A stretch of 64,000 nucleotides of DNA from Acinetobacter brisouii CIP 110357 (GCF_000488275.1 NZ_KI530762.1:124001-188000), one strand, 5' to 3'. Positions 35,460 through 45,878 are shown, counted from the stretch's first letter. Numbers and translations: made by a program. Notes: generated by a model not told the origin, from the sequence alone.

Positions 35460-36578
35460 ATGCTGTTATGGTTATTTGAACATTTGGCAGGATTCGACAG
35501 TTCCTTCAAAGTTGTTCGTTATTTGACACTACGTGCTTTGCTCAGTGTATTGACTTCCTTGCTGATCGGATTGTTTTTGGGTCCTGTGATGATCCGAAAA
35601 TTACGTGCCTTAAAATATGGTCAGGCAGTCAGCTCGTTTGCTCCTGAAAACCATGCCAAGAAAATGGGCACACCGACCATGGGCGGGGTTTTGATTCTGA
35701 TGTCGATTGGGATTAGCACCTTGCTGTGGGCAGATTTGTCTAACCCTTATGTCTGGATCGTGCTTGGGGTGATGGTGATTTTCGGGGCTGTTGGCTGGGC
35801 AGATGACTGGATCAAAATCCGCTATAAAGACAATGCAGGTTTGCCTGCACGTAAAAAGTTCTTCTGGACATCGGTCGCGTCTTTAGGCGCTGGTATTGCG
35901 TTGTATGTGATTGCGATTAATCAGCATAACCCATTGTATACACACAATATGCTGGACTTGTTGATCCCATTTTTCAAAAACCTCAGCATTCCATTCTCAG
36001 TGATTCCTCTTGGACTTGCCTTTATTGCCTTTACTTATTTGGTGATTAATGGTGCATCCAATGCAGTTAACCTGACTGACGGTCTGGATGGTCTGGCGAT
36101 TATGCCTGTGGTATTGGTTGCTGCAGGGCTGGGAGTATTTGCCTATTTGTCAGGGGATACTCGTTTTGCCAATTATTTGCATATTCCTTATATTAAATAT
36201 TCATCTGAACTGATTGTGATCTGTTCTGCGATGGTTGGTGCAGGTCTGGCTTTCCTTTGGTATAACGCACATCCTGCTCAAGTCTTTATGGGTGATGTGG
36301 GCGCGCTGGCACTGGGTGCAATGCTCGGTACGATTGCCGTGATGGTTCGTCAGGAAATTGTATTTGCGATTATGGGCGGTGTTTTTGTGATGGAAGCCAT
36401 TTCAGTGTTCTTGCAAATTGGTTCTCTGCGCATGCGCAACAAGCGTGTCTTCTTGATGGCACCGTTGCACCATCACTATGAAAAGCAGGGCTGGAAAGAA
36501 ACTCAGGTGGTGATTCGTTTCTGGATCATTACGATTATTCTAGTGGTTTTAGGCTTAATGACGTTAAAATTGCGTTAA
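35460..36578 (+). CDS. mraY: Phospho-MurNAc-pentapeptide translocase MraY
   Basis: A 372-residue multi-helix integral membrane enzyme with the acidic motif WADDWIK, the [13 protein letters not shown] segment, and the HHHYE loop required for catalysis. It joins UDP-MurNAc-pentapeptide to undecaprenyl phosphate to make lipid I. It is the last gene of the dcw segment here; murG, murC, ddl and the fts genes do not follow, as in the split dcw arrangement of Acinetobacter. A terminator follows. Confidence 0.96.
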   Translation: MLLWLFEHLAGFDSSFKVVRYLTLRALLSVLTSLLIGLFLGPVMIRKLRALKYGQAVSSFAPENHAKKMGTPTMGGVLILMSIGISTLLWADLSNPYVWIVLGVMVIFGAVGWADDWIKIRYKDNAGLPARKKFFWTSVASLGAGIALYVIAINQHNPLYTHNMLDLLIPFFKNLSIPFSVIPLGLAFIAFTYLVINGASNAVNLTDGLDGLAIMPVVLVAAGLGVFAYLSGDTRFANYLHIPYIKYSSELIVICSAMVGAGLAFLWYNAHPAQVFMGDVGALALGAMLGTIAVMVRQEIVFAIMGGVFVMEAISVFLQIGSLRMRNKRVFLMAPLHHHYEKQGWKETQVVIRFWIITIILVVLGLMTLKLR

Positions 36579-36593
36579 TCCCTAATCCATAGC

Positions 36594-36622
36594 AAAAAAG
36601 CTGGCTTCGGTCAGCTTTTTTA
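36594..36622 (+). terminator. Terminator of the dcw cluster
   Basis: AAAAAGCTGGC pairs with GTCAGCTTTTT (one G-T pair) around a TTCG loop, ending in a T run. It sits between mraY and rlmA. Confidence 0.88.
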
Positions 36623-36647
36623 TTTGCAGAAAATCGGAGTGAAAACC

Positions 36648-37460
36648 ATGCAATTGCTGATGTGCCCTGTCTGCCGAGATTCATTAACCTTAGATGCACG
36701 AACTTGGCGCTGCCCACAGGGGCATAGTTTTGACTTGGCAAAACAAGGCTATGTCAATTTGCATGTGGTACAGCATAAGCATAGTAAACAGCCCGGAGAT
36801 ACGCCTGAAGCGGTTGATGCACGCCGAGCTTTTTTATCGGCAGGGTTTTATGCACCCTTACGTCAAGCTGTTGAGCAAGTATTGCAGCGTTATCAGCCGA
36901 AAACACTACTAGATATTGGCTGTGGTGAAGGCTATTACACCAGTGCCATGCAAGCTCATGTGGAACAATGTGTTGGGGTTGATATTGCTAAAAGCGCTGT
37001 GCAGCGTGCAGCCAAGCTGAATCAAGACGTGACTTGGGTGGTTGGGACAGGGGCTGTTTTGCCTGTTTTGGATCAGTCGATTGATTTTTGCACCAGCTTG
37101 TTTAGTCCTATTCCGCAGCAGGAAATTTTACGAGTTTTAAAACAAGAAGGATTATGCTTGGTGGTCACGCCTGCGCCTCGGCATTTATATGATTTGCGAG
37201 TGGCATTATTTGAACAGGTGAATTTGCATGAGCCTGAAAAATTTGTGGCACAGCTTAGTGAAAATTTTGAACTGATTGACGCGCCTGTGGTTGAAGCAAA
37301 ACTGAGTTTACAACAACAAGATATTACGAATTTATTGGCAATGACGCCATATGCCTACAAAGCGAAACTTGAAAAGCGCCAAGCTTTAGAACAACGGGAT
37401 AGTTTGCAGGTCACCGCATGTTTTCAGCTGTACCTCTTTAAAAAGAAAGCCGTCATTTGA
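36648..37460 (+). CDS. rlmA: 23S rRNA (guanine745-N1)-methyltransferase RlmA
   Basis: A 270-residue methyltransferase with an N-terminal zinc finger (C6, C9, C22, H26) and a SAM-binding DIGCGEG motif (89-95). It methylates G745 of 23S rRNA. The start at 36648 (MQLLMCPVC) is chosen over 36624 because it leads directly into the zinc finger and has GGAG nine bases upstream. The last codons and the TGA lie inside a terminator hairpin shared with ponA. Confidence 0.9.
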   Translation: MQLLMCPVCRDSLTLDARTWRCPQGHSFDLAKQGYVNLHVVQHKHSKQPGDTPEAVDARRAFLSAGFYAPLRQAVEQVLQRYQPKTLLDIGCGEGYYTSAMQAHVEQCVGVDIAKSAVQRAAKLNQDVTWVVGTGAVLPVLDQSIDFCTSLFSPIPQQEILRVLKQEGLCLVVTPAPRHLYDLRVALFEQVNLHEPEKFVAQLSENFELIDAPVVEAKLSLQQQDITNLLAMTPYAYKAKLEKRQALEQRDSLQVTACFQLYLFKKKAVI

Positions 37461-37470
37461 CGGCTTTTTC
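37446..37470. terminator. Bidirectional terminator overlapping the rlmA stop codon
   Basis: AAAGCCGTC (37446-37454) pairs with GACGGCTTT (37459-37467) around ATTT; T residues continue on the right and A residues on the left. The rlmA TGA occupies 37458-37460, inside the hairpin, and ponA converges from the other side with its stop at 37473. Confidence 0.85.
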
Positions 37471-37472
37471 CT

Positions 37473-40016
37473 TTAGTCCACTTTATTAATCAGCTGTTCT
37501 AAAGAGTCTGGGCTTGATTTTTTTGCTGCCGCAGCAGGTTGTGTATTATTCATTTTGGGTGGCGATTTTTCTGATGGAATCAGGATTTCTTCACCTGGCA
37601 GATCTGAAAAATCTTCAACATCCTGCTTTTTGCTGACTGGTTTGCTCACAGGAACAGGATGATAGATTGGTCGGGCCAATGGTGGCGCAATGCGGTTTTC
37701 ATTACGACCAGCCTGTTCAACTGTAAGCTGCTCATGAGAAATAGGCGCTTTGGCATTTTTATCCAAAGTGACCCATGCAGGTGGTGTGCCTTCGAGTGAG
37801 CGACTCATGAAGTTAATCCAGACAGGTAACGCTGCGACACCGCCGTATTCTAGGCGTCCCAATGTGGTTGGCTGGTCAAACCCAACCCATGAAATTGCCA
37901 CCAGTTTGCCATTAAAGCCCGCAAACCAAGCATCTTTGGCATCATTGGTGGTTCCTGTTTTACCACCCAAATCATCACGCCCAATTTTTAATGCTGCCCG
38001 TCCTGTACCATGCTGAATCACATCGCGCAAAATATTGGCCATATCATAGGCTGAACTGGATTTAATAATACGCTGTGCTTGGCGGAATTCACTGTTGCTG
38101 GCATCAGCCTGTTTGATTTGTACCTGAGGCTGTTGCTTAAAGGCTTCATCGTCAGGTGTGGCTGCTTGCTCAGAGGCAGTTGTATCATCGTTATTATTGC
38201 CATTAATGCAGGAAATACACGCATATTCTGGGTTGGCTTTATAAATGGTTTTGCCATAAGCATCTTCAATATGCTCAATAAAATAAGGCTCAACCCGAAA
38301 ACCGCCATTGGCAAAAGTGGCATAACCGGTTGCCATTTGTATCGGTAAAACCTGTGGTGTTCCCAGAGCAATGGTAAAGTTATTTGGAATTTGATTTTCC
38401 TGTAAGCCGAAATCCATTAACAACTGACGAGCCCGATCTACACCTACACTTTGTAATAAGCGAACAGAGACGGTATTACGAGAAAGATATAAAGCACGAC
38501 GTAAAGGAATCATGCCTAAATAGCGGCCATCAGAGTTTTTTGGCGACCATTTGCCAATCGTAATTGGACTATCATCTACCATCGTATAGGGAGTCATTCC
38601 TCGCTCTAATGCCAGTGCATAAATAAATGGCTTAATGGTTGAACCTGGTTGACGCCAACCCTGAATTGCACGGTTAAACGTTGACTGAGCATAGCTATAA
38701 CCACCTACAACAGCTTCAATTGCACCATTATTAGGATTTAATGCGATTAATTGCCCTTGGACTTTTGGAATTTGAACCAACGACCAGACTGTTTTATTGT
38801 CATTTGGACGTAAGCGTACAATATCATCGGGTTTAACAATTTGAGATGCATGGGTTGGTGCTGCACCAACACTATTGGCATTGCGATAAGGGCGCGCCCA
38901 TGACATGCCTGACCACGGCACTGTGACGATGGAACCATCTTTTAATTCGGCTTCAAAACTGTTGTTGTCGACTTTAATGACTTTGGCAGGATAATTGTTG
39001 GCGTAAGTAAAGAATTTTGCTAAGGATACGCCATGTGCTTCAGCGCCACGCCAGCCATGACGGCGATCATAAGCTTCTAAGCCTTCTTGTACGGACTGTT
39101 CTGCATATGCCTGACGTTTGCTATCAATCGTGGTGTAAATTTTAAAGCCAGAATCAACTGCTTTTTCCCCGAATTTTGCAACAATTTCGGCACGAACCAT
39201 CTCGCCAATATACGGAAAGCGGGTTAGCACACCGCGATCTGGCATATTCAAGTTTAAAGGTTCTTCAATTGATTTTTGATACTCTGCCTGATTGATATAA
39301 CCGAGTTGGCGCATACGCCCTAAAATCCAGTTACGACGTTCCAGTGCGCGTTCAGGATTGGCAACGGGATTGTATTTAGAAGGAGCTTTAGGCAGACCTG
39401 CGATCATTGCCATTTGAGCGGTGCTGAGCTGATTAATATTTTTGTTATAGTAAATTTTAGCTGCTGCAGCGATCCCGTAAGCATTTTTCCCTAAAAAGAT
39501 TTTATTGACATACAGTGTCAAAATTTCGGGTTTGGTTAGGTTTTGTTCGATTTTTCGTGCCAGAAAAATCTCGGTGAGTTTGCGCTTTAAAGTACGTTCA
39601 GGTGAAAGATAATAATTTTTAGCCACCTGCATGGTAATGGTTGAACCACCCGTTTGTGTATCTGAACCCGTTAAGCTTTCACTGACTGCTCGCCCCAAGC
39701 CTTTAAAGCTAATGCCACTATGTTCAAAAAACGAAGAATCTTCTGCTGCCAGAAACGCCTGAATAAAATGGGGTGGAATCTGCTTGTACTCAACAGGCAC
39801 AGATAATTTTCCACCGTATTCTGCAATCAGCTGATTGTCTGCTGTATAAATTTGAATAGGCTTTAAAAGAGGTGCTTTTTTTAGACTACTCATTTCAGGT
39901 AAGGAAGGGGCAATGTATAAATACATGCCATAAAAGCCCATTGGAATAAGAAGAATAATGATCAGTAAAAACAGAAAAATTGGATGAATTCGACCTGAAC
40001 AAGATAGATTTTTCAT
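37473..40016 (-). CDS. ponA: Penicillin-binding protein 1A (bifunctional class A PBP)
   Basis: An 847-residue class A PBP. One N-terminal membrane anchor (about 12-34), a GT51 glycosyltransferase domain with catalytic E92 (AAEDSSFFEH), and a transpeptidase domain with the active site S459-T-I-K462, SRN at 512-514 and KTGT at 686-689. It polymerises and crosslinks peptidoglycan. A low-complexity insert at about 598-640 contains a CISC pair. It is transcribed divergently from pilM, with 173 bases between, the same arrangement as in Pseudomonas. Confidence 0.95.
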   Translation of the reverse strand: MKNLSCSGRIHPIFLFLLIIILLIPMGFYGMYLYIAPSLPEMSSLKKAPLLKPIQIYTADNQLIAEYGGKLSVPVEYKQIPPHFIQAFLAAEDSSFFEHSGISFKGLGRAVSESLTGSDTQTGGSTITMQVAKNYYLSPERTLKRKLTEIFLARKIEQNLTKPEILTLYVNKIFLGKNAYGIAAAAKIYYNKNINQLSTAQMAMIAGLPKAPSKYNPVANPERALERRNWILGRMRQLGYINQAEYQKSIEEPLNLNMPDRGVLTRFPYIGEMVRAEIVAKFGEKAVDSGFKIYTTIDSKRQAYAEQSVQEGLEAYDRRHGWRGAEAHGVSLAKFFTYANNYPAKVIKVDNNSFEAELKDGSIVTVPWSGMSWARPYRNANSVGAAPTHASQIVKPDDIVRLRPNDNKTVWSLVQIPKVQGQLIALNPNNGAIEAVVGGYSYAQSTFNRAIQGWRQPGSTIKPFIYALALERGMTPYTMVDDSPITIGKWSPKNSDGRYLGMIPLRRALYLSRNTVSVRLLQSVGVDRARQLLMDFGLQENQIPNNFTIALGTPQVLPIQMATGYATFANGGFRVEPYFIEHIEDAYGKTIYKANPEYACISCINGNNNDDTTASEQAATPDDEAFKQQPQVQIKQADASNSEFRQAQRIIKSSSAYDMANILRDVIQHGTGRAALKIGRDDLGGKTGTTNDAKDAWFAGFNGKLVAISWVGFDQPTTLGRLEYGGVAALPVWINFMSRSLEGTPPAWVTLDKNAKAPISHEQLTVEQAGRNENRIAPPLARPIYHPVPVSKPVSKKQDVEDFSDLPGEEILIPSEKSPPKMNNTQPAAAAKKSSPDSLEQLINKVD

Positions 40017-40189
40017 AACAAGTAATATTTAATATGGAAAATGGGCGATCGGAGCTTGAGTATAGCTGAAGCCCAGTATAGCCGAGAAGAACCTTGTTCA
40101 GGGTATTATATCCGTCATTATGGCGACGAAATGCATTACACGACAAGGTATTATGCTATTCTAAATAAAAAATAACAGGAATAAACATC

Positions 40190-41248
40190 GTGCTAAGGTT
40201 ATATCGTAAACCTAAAAAGGGGTTAATAGGGGTTGATATTAGTTCGACTTCTGTAAAAATGCTGGAGCTTTCGGCTAAGCATGGGCGTTATTGTGTAGAA
40301 AGCTATGCGCTTGTACCTTTGCCAGAAGGCGCTGTCGTTGAAAAAAATATTATTAATCCAGAGGCTGTTGCTGAAGCTTTAGAGAAAGCGATTGAAGCAG
40401 CAAACCCATCGACTGTTAATGCCGCTTTTGCAATTCCTACTTCAAGCGTTATTCATAAAATCATCGAAATGGATGAAGATATGAGTGATGATGAGCGAGA
40501 AATTCAAATCCGAATGGATGCTGAACAGTACATCCCGTTTCCACTTGATGACGTGAGTTTGGATTTTGAAGTTTTGCCAGAACCTGTGTCCAAAGCAAAT
40601 CGTGTCAATGTCCTTCTGGTCGCAACGCGTACAGAAAACGTGGAAGCGCGCAATGAAGCCCTGATTTATGCGGGCTTAACCGCGAAAGTTGCAGATGTTG
40701 AAAGTTATGCAATGGAACGCGCATTGGGAATGTTTGCTGATACTTTGCCGCTTGGTACACGTGTTATTGCCATTTTGGACATTGGTCATTCTATGACCAC
40801 CTTGTCTGTGATGCATGATGGTAAAAATGTTTATACCCGTGAACATGTGTTTGGGGGCAAGCAGCTCACCAAAGAAATTCAAAGTCGTTATGGCTTGTCT
40901 TATGCAGAAGCAGGACGGGCAAAAAAAGAACGTAGCTTACCCGATGATTTTGATGCCGAAGTGTTGTTACCTTTCATGGATAGCATTGCTCAACAGGCAC
41001 AACGCTCGTTGCAGTTATTTTTCTCATCTTCGCAGTTTAATGATGTTGATCATATTTTATTGGCAGGTGGTACGGCAAATCTGCCTGGTCTGGCAAAAAT
41101 ATTACAACAGCAGTTGGGTTATCGAGTCACTGTAGCGAATCCATTCTTACAAATGAGTTTTTCTCCAAAAATTAATATTAAAAAAATTGAAGATGATGCT
41201 TCCTCTCTTCTGGTTGCTTGTGGTTTAGCGTTAAGGAGTTTTGATTAA
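40190..41248 (+). CDS. pilM: Type IV pilus inner-membrane assembly protein PilM
   Basis: A 352-residue actin-like cytoplasmic protein with the N-terminal GLIGVDISSTSVK phosphate-binding segment and an ATP-binding fold. PilM binds the N-terminal tail of PilN and links the alignment complex to the inner-membrane ATPases. The start codon is GTG at 40190, with an ACAGGA ribosome site nearby. It overlaps pilN by one base (TAATG) and is the first gene of pilMNOPQ. Confidence 0.94.
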   Translation: MLRLYRKPKKGLIGVDISSTSVKMLELSAKHGRYCVESYALVPLPEGAVVEKNIINPEAVAEALEKAIEAANPSTVNAAFAIPTSSVIHKIIEMDEDMSDDEREIQIRMDAEQYIPFPLDDVSLDFEVLPEPVSKANRVNVLLVATRTENVEARNEALIYAGLTAKVADVESYAMERALGMFADTLPLGTRVIAILDIGHSMTTLSVMHDGKNVYTREHVFGGKQLTKEIQSRYGLSYAEAGRAKKERSLPDDFDAEVLLPFMDSIAQQAQRSLQLFFSSSQFNDVDHILLAGGTANLPGLAKILQQQLGYRVTVANPFLQMSFSPKINIKKIEDDASSLLVACGLALRSFD

Positions 41249-41889
41249 TGTCAAAAATAAACTTACTACCTTGGCGTGATGAGCTACGGGAACAGCGCAA
41301 AAAAACTTTTATTCTCATTTCTATTCTTGTTGCAATCTTGGGTGGTTTTTCAGTTTTTGCAGCATGGATGTATTTTGATCAAAAGCAAAGTGATCAAGAA
41401 AGTGCGAACCAGCTGATTACTACAAGTAATCAACAGCTTGATCAAAAACTAAAATCACTTTCTGGTTTGCAAAAACAAACGCAAGCGATTGTTGAGCGCA
41501 TGAAGCTGATTCAGAATTTACAAGCACAGCGCCCAATTACAGTCCGTTTAATTGACCAGTTAGTACGCACAGTGCCAAGTAATATGTATCTGACCAAGTT
41601 TGAACGGGTTGGTGATCATTTTACCATTGAAGGTAAAGCTGAAAGCCCAAATGTTGTGGCTGATTTTATGCGAAACTTAGGTCGGTCAGCATGGTTTCGA
41701 AATGTGTTTATGAAATCATTTGATGCGGCTGCAGACAATAAATCAAATCCAACACAAAGTTCAGTCGTGCCGCGTGTTGAAGTAGGATATGGCAGCTTTG
41801 TTGTGACTGCTGATTTGGGTCAGATTGCACAAGTAACAGAAGATCAAATGGCTTCAGAACCTCAAACAACGAAAGGGGCTGCGAAATGA
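41248..41889 (+). CDS. pilN: Type IV pilus assembly protein PilN
   Basis: A 213-residue bitopic membrane protein. It begins with the PilM-binding motif INLLPWRDELR, has one transmembrane helix at about 21-41, and then a coiled coil and ferredoxin-like periplasmic domain. With PilO and PilP it forms the alignment complex between PilM and the secretin. The start overlaps the pilM stop and the end overlaps pilO (ATGA). Confidence 0.94.
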   Translation: MSKINLLPWRDELREQRKKTFILISILVAILGGFSVFAAWMYFDQKQSDQESANQLITTSNQQLDQKLKSLSGLQKQTQAIVERMKLIQNLQAQRPITVRLIDQLVRTVPSNMYLTKFERVGDHFTIEGKAESPNVVADFMRNLGRSAWFRNVFMKSFDAAADNKSNPTQSSVVPRVEVGYGSFVVTADLGQIAQVTEDQMASEPQTTKGAAK

Positions 41890-42608
41890 GTCAAGAACAA
41901 TTAGATGAATCAACAGGAAATGCAGTCAAGCCAGCAAAAAACAAAATGACACTGGATCGTTTTGTAAAGCAGTTTAACTCTCTGGATGCCTCTAATTATG
42001 GCGGATGGCCTGTTTCGGTTAAAATTACCTGCTGGATTTTTATTTTCCTTATTGTTTGTATTGTTGGATACTTTGTACTGATCAGTTCTAAAATCGATGC
42101 GATTACAACAGCTCAGGCTCAAGAAGCCAATTTGCTGAATGAATACCGAGAAAAAGATTCAAAATTACGTAACTTGCAACTTTATCAGAAACAGTTGGTA
42201 AAAATGCAGGCAGATTTTAATCAGCAGCTACAGCAATTACCTAAAGAATCTGAAATTCCTGGATTAGTTGAAGATATTAACGTGACTGGCGTTACTGCAG
42301 GGTTGAAATTTAAAAATATTTCTCTTGAACCTGAAGTCAAGCAACAGTTCTTTATGGAACAACCAATCTCAATTCAGGCAACAGGTGATTATCATTTATT
42401 CGGTCAATTTGCCAGTGCAATTGCTGCATTGCCACGTATCGTGACCCTACATGACTTTTCAATTGTCGCAGGGCAGGATGACAATAAAAAATCAGATATT
42501 CCAGTCGTGAATTATACATTGCATGCCAAAACTTATCGTTATCTTGGTGCAGAAGAGCAGACATCTGCTTCTGAACCTAAAGCAGCTAAAGCGGGAGCAC
42601 CAAAATAA
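41886..42608 (+). CDS. pilO: Type IV pilus assembly protein PilO
   Basis: A 240-residue protein with one transmembrane helix (about 47-68), a coiled coil and a C-terminal ferredoxin-like domain; it dimerises with PilN in the periplasm. It begins in an ATGA overlap with pilN and ends in a TAATG overlap with pilP. A disordered Ala/Lys-rich tail follows the domain. Confidence 0.93.
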   Translation: MSQEQLDESTGNAVKPAKNKMTLDRFVKQFNSLDASNYGGWPVSVKITCWIFIFLIVCIVGYFVLISSKIDAITTAQAQEANLLNEYREKDSKLRNLQLYQKQLVKMQADFNQQLQQLPKESEIPGLVEDINVTGVTAGLKFKNISLEPEVKQQFFMEQPISIQATGDYHLFGQFASAIAALPRIVTLHDFSIVAGQDDNKKSDIPVVNYTLHAKTYRYLGAEEQTSASEPKAAKAGAPK

Positions 42609-43132
42609 TGAATAAGTATTTTATTATTGCTTTGTTGCCAGTTTTCTTGGTGGCGGGTTGTAGTTCTCGTATTGATGTCGTCAATGATGAAATGGCGAAA
42701 ATTCGGAGTGAACCGCCAGCACCGATTAAACCTGCACCAGCTTTTGAACCTGTACCACAGTTTGAGTATGCAGCACAAAACTTACGTAGCCCATTCTTGC
42801 CTCACTCTTTGTATACTGAGTTGAAAATCATGGCGGGCAAGCGAGTTTATCCAGATTTCTCACGTCAGCCACAACCTTTGGAAAGTTTTGCATTAGAGTC
42901 AATTACGTTTAAAGGTAGTATGCGTAATGCGAATGGGCAAATTTTGGGGTTGATTCAAACTCCAGATAAACAGGTTGAACAAGTGCATGTCGGAAGCTAC
43001 ATGGGGCTCAATCAAGGGCGTATTACTAAAATTACGCCAACTCAGATTGATTTGATTGAGATTGTTTCAGATGGTCGGGATGGTTATATTGAACGACCAC
43101 GTAGTCTTGTACTCATCGGACCTGCAGCATAA
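42608..43132 (+). CDS. pilP: Type IV pilus lipoprotein PilP
   Basis: A 174-residue inner-membrane lipoprotein with a lipobox ending in LVAGC18, a Pro-rich linker, and a C-terminal beta-sandwich (LESFALESITFKGSM to the end). It connects PilNO with the N-terminal domains of the secretin PilQ. It follows pilO by overlap and precedes pilQ by 14 bases. Confidence 0.93.
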   Translation: MNKYFIIALLPVFLVAGCSSRIDVVNDEMAKIRSEPPAPIKPAPAFEPVPQFEYAAQNLRSPFLPHSLYTELKIMAGKRVYPDFSRQPQPLESFALESITFKGSMRNANGQILGLIQTPDKQVEQVHVGSYMGLNQGRITKITPTQIDLIEIVSDGRDGYIERPRSLVLIGPAA

Positions 43133-43146
43133 TTTGGGGAATAATA

Positions 43147-45282
43147 ATGAAAAAATCTGTAAAAAAATTTGGGGATACGCAACGAATGAAGCCATTTATT
43201 CATCAATTTGCTTTAGGTACCGTAGCAATGGCAATGGTTCAGATTGCAAACGCTGCTGTTGCAATTACGAATGTTGTGCCTTTGCAAATTCCTGGACAGG
43301 GCACTGAAATTCGTGTCATGTTCAATGGCTTGCCACCACAACCACAAGCCTATCAGGTTGATCAGCCATCACGTTTGATTCTGGACTTTGATAAAGCAGC
43401 ACAAATGCTCAAGCAAAGTTCAATTCCTGTTTCAACGACTGAGGCAAGTTCTGTAGATTTGGCAGCAGATGCCCAGCGCGCTCGCCTGACTGTTAATCTC
43501 AAAAAAGCAGGTGCATTTACCACGCGTGTAGAAGGTAATACCTTTATTTTAAAAATTAATAATGCTTCTACACCACAATTAGAAAATATTGCGCCTGCCA
43601 TCATGCCACCTTCTCAAGGTGTGACTAATGTTGATTTTCATCGTGGCGATAAAGGTGAAGGGCAAGTTGTGGTTGATTTATCAAACCCAAATACGCCTGT
43701 CGATGTGAAGCAGCAAGGCAGTAAAATCGTTGTGCGTTTTCTGGGTAATAAAATTCCGACAGGATTGGCTCGTCGCTTAAATGTGAATGATTTTTCAACG
43801 CCAGTATCCTCTGTAGATGCTTTTAATGAGGGGCGCAATGGGGTCATTAACATTCAGGCAAATGGTAGCTTTGATTATATGGCATATCAAACCGATAACC
43901 GTCTAATTATTAGCGTTGCCAAAAAAGAAGCGACAACAGCAAATGCCCAGCCTCACTCAGGTCATAAATACGCGGGCAAAAAGATTTCTCTGGATTTCCA
44001 AGATATTGAAGTGCGCCGAGTTTTACAGTTGCTTGCTGATTTTACCGGCGTGAATATTGTGGCATCGGATAGTGTTCAGGGTAATATTACTTTACGCCTT
44101 AAGGATGTTCCTTGGGATCAGGCTCTCGACATTATTATGAAATCCAAGAACTTGGATAAACGTAGAAATGGTAATGTCATTTGGGTGGCTCCTGTCCCGG
44201 AGCTATTAAAATCAGAAGAAGATGCCGCTAAAGCATATGCTCAGTCTGTTAAACTCGCACCTTTACAAACTGAGACGATGCAGCTGAATTATGTCAAGGC
44301 AGCTGATGTCAAAACAATGATTGAGGATGCTAACAAAACAAAAGCGAATGGAAATTCATCTACAGATGATGGTATGCGTTCTCTCTTAAGTAGTCGTGGT
44401 TCTATTGTTATAGACACTCGTACCAATACGGTGATTATGAGTGATACCGCTGAGAAGATTGAACAGCTCAAAAATATTATTAAACAAATCGACTTACCTG
44501 TGAAGCAAGTCATGATTGAAGCGCGTGTGGTTCGAGCAACAACAAGTTTCTCTAAATCAATTGGGGTGAAATGGGGCTTTCTGTCTAATAATAGTACGAG
44601 CGTAGCCAGTAATATTGATAATGTTAGTGCCATGAACTCAGCATATAAGAGCCTAGGTTTAACAAGTGCGAGTACAAATAACTTAAACGTAGATTTGGGT
44701 GCATCTAGCTCAAGTACAGGTTCTAGCCCTGCAAGTATTGCTTTTGGTTTAATTAATACCGCTGATAGCTTGCTGACTTTAGAGCTTTCTGCATTACAGG
44801 CAGATGGTCAGGGTGAAGTGATTTCGACACCAAAAGTCATGACAGGGGATAAGCAGGAAGCGATCATCAAATCGGGTACGAAAATCCCATATTCAACCAC
44901 CAGTGCGAATAATGGCACTACCACAACTTTCCAGGATGCCAATCTCGAGTTAAATGTCACTCCAAGTATTACCCCAGATGGCAATGTTCAAATGAAATTG
45001 AAGATTACCAAGGATACTGTAGGGTCATTGACAAGTGCGGGTTATGTAATTGATACCAATGCGTTACAAACCAATGTCTTGGTGAATAATGGTGAAACTG
45101 TGGTGCTTGGTGGTATTTATGAAGATACGCATCAAAATGATGTCAATAAAGTTCCATTCTTTGGTGACTTGCCTTGGATTGGTAATTTATTCAAGACGAA
45201 GACCACGAGTGATAGCAAGAATGAGTTACTGATTTTCATTACACCACGAATTGTAGATGACACTGTTTCTAGAAATCATTAA
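43147..45282 (+). CDS. pilQ: Type IV pilus secretin PilQ
   Basis: A 711-residue outer-membrane secretin. After a signal peptide with a long positive N-terminus there are two AMIN domains (about 35-130 and 155-260), an STN/secretin N domain (about 280-360 with LDFQDIEVRRVLQLLADFTG), a second N domain, and the secretin core ending with VPFFGDLPWIGNLFKT. It is the pore for pilus extension and for DNA uptake. A low-complexity Ser/Thr/Asn insert occurs at about 505-540. Last gene of the pilMNOPQ operon, 35 bases before aroK. Confidence 0.95.
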   Translation: MKKSVKKFGDTQRMKPFIHQFALGTVAMAMVQIANAAVAITNVVPLQIPGQGTEIRVMFNGLPPQPQAYQVDQPSRLILDFDKAAQMLKQSSIPVSTTEASSVDLAADAQRARLTVNLKKAGAFTTRVEGNTFILKINNASTPQLENIAPAIMPPSQGVTNVDFHRGDKGEGQVVVDLSNPNTPVDVKQQGSKIVVRFLGNKIPTGLARRLNVNDFSTPVSSVDAFNEGRNGVINIQANGSFDYMAYQTDNRLIISVAKKEATTANAQPHSGHKYAGKKISLDFQDIEVRRVLQLLADFTGVNIVASDSVQGNITLRLKDVPWDQALDIIMKSKNLDKRRNGNVIWVAPVPELLKSEEDAAKAYAQSVKLAPLQTETMQLNYVKAADVKTMIEDANKTKANGNSSTDDGMRSLLSSRGSIVIDTRTNTVIMSDTAEKIEQLKNIIKQIDLPVKQVMIEARVVRATTSFSKSIGVKWGFLSNNSTSVASNIDNVSAMNSAYKSLGLTSASTNNLNVDLGASSSSTGSSPASIAFGLINTADSLLTLELSALQADGQGEVISTPKVMTGDKQEAIIKSGTKIPYSTTSANNGTTTTFQDANLELNVTPSITPDGNVQMKLKITKDTVGSLTSAGYVIDTNALQTNVLVNNGETVVLGGIYEDTHQNDVNKVPFFGDLPWIGNLFKTKTTSDSKNELLIFITPRIVDDTVSRNH

Positions 45283-45317
45283 TATAAAATTATTGCTGTA
45301 ATTGAGAAGGTGGCTCC

Positions 45318-45860
45318 TTGCCAAACAAAGCATTCAATACCCTGCCAAATATTTACTTGGTAGGGCCCATGGGGGCTGGAAAGACGACTGTTGGTCGACA
45401 TCTTGCAGAACTGTTAGGTCGTGAGTTTGTCGATAGTGATCACGAAATTGAACGAAAAACAGGTGCTTCGATTCCTTGGATTTTTGAAAAAGAAGGTGAA
45501 CTGGGTTTTCGTCAGCGAGAACAGTTGGTCATTGATGAATTGACCAGACGTTCTAATTTGGTGCTCGCAACAGGTGGTGGAGTTGTTACTCAATTGCCAA
45601 ATCGCAATGCCTTACATCAACGAGGCATTGTGGTTTATTTATTTGCACCTGTAGAAGTGCAGTTGCAAAGAACCTACCGTGATAAAAACCGTCCTTTGTT
45701 ACAAGTCGAAAACCCCGAAAAACGCCTGCAAGATTTACTGACTTTGCGCGATCCTTTGTATCGGGAAATTGCACACTACGTGATTGATACTCATCAGGGT
45801 GGCGCTCGAGAACTGGCGCAAAAAATCCTGAAGGATATTGCTGTCAATTATTCAATTTAA
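45318..45860 (+). CDS. aroK: Shikimate kinase AroK
   Basis: A 180-residue kinase with the P-loop GPMGAGKTT (16-24), the shikimate-binding DSDHEIE segment and the LATGGGVV motif. It phosphorylates shikimate in the aromatic amino acid pathway. The start is TTG at 45318, with an AAGG ribosome site seven bases ahead; no ATG is available near the family N-terminus. The pilQ-aroK-aroB order is common in gammaproteobacteria. Confidence 0.93.
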   Translation: MPNKAFNTLPNIYLVGPMGAGKTTVGRHLAELLGREFVDSDHEIERKTGASIPWIFEKEGELGFRQREQLVIDELTRRSNLVLATGGGVVTQLPNRNALHQRGIVVYLFAPVEVQLQRTYRDKNRPLLQVENPEKRLQDLLTLRDPLYREIAHYVIDTHQGGARELAQKILKDIAVNYSI

Positions 45861-45878
45861 ATATTTTCTGGTTTTAAT

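Noticed and set aside
41910..42122. Antisense frames inside pilN and pilO
   Set aside because: Shadows of the plus-strand genes in other frames, without independent evidence.
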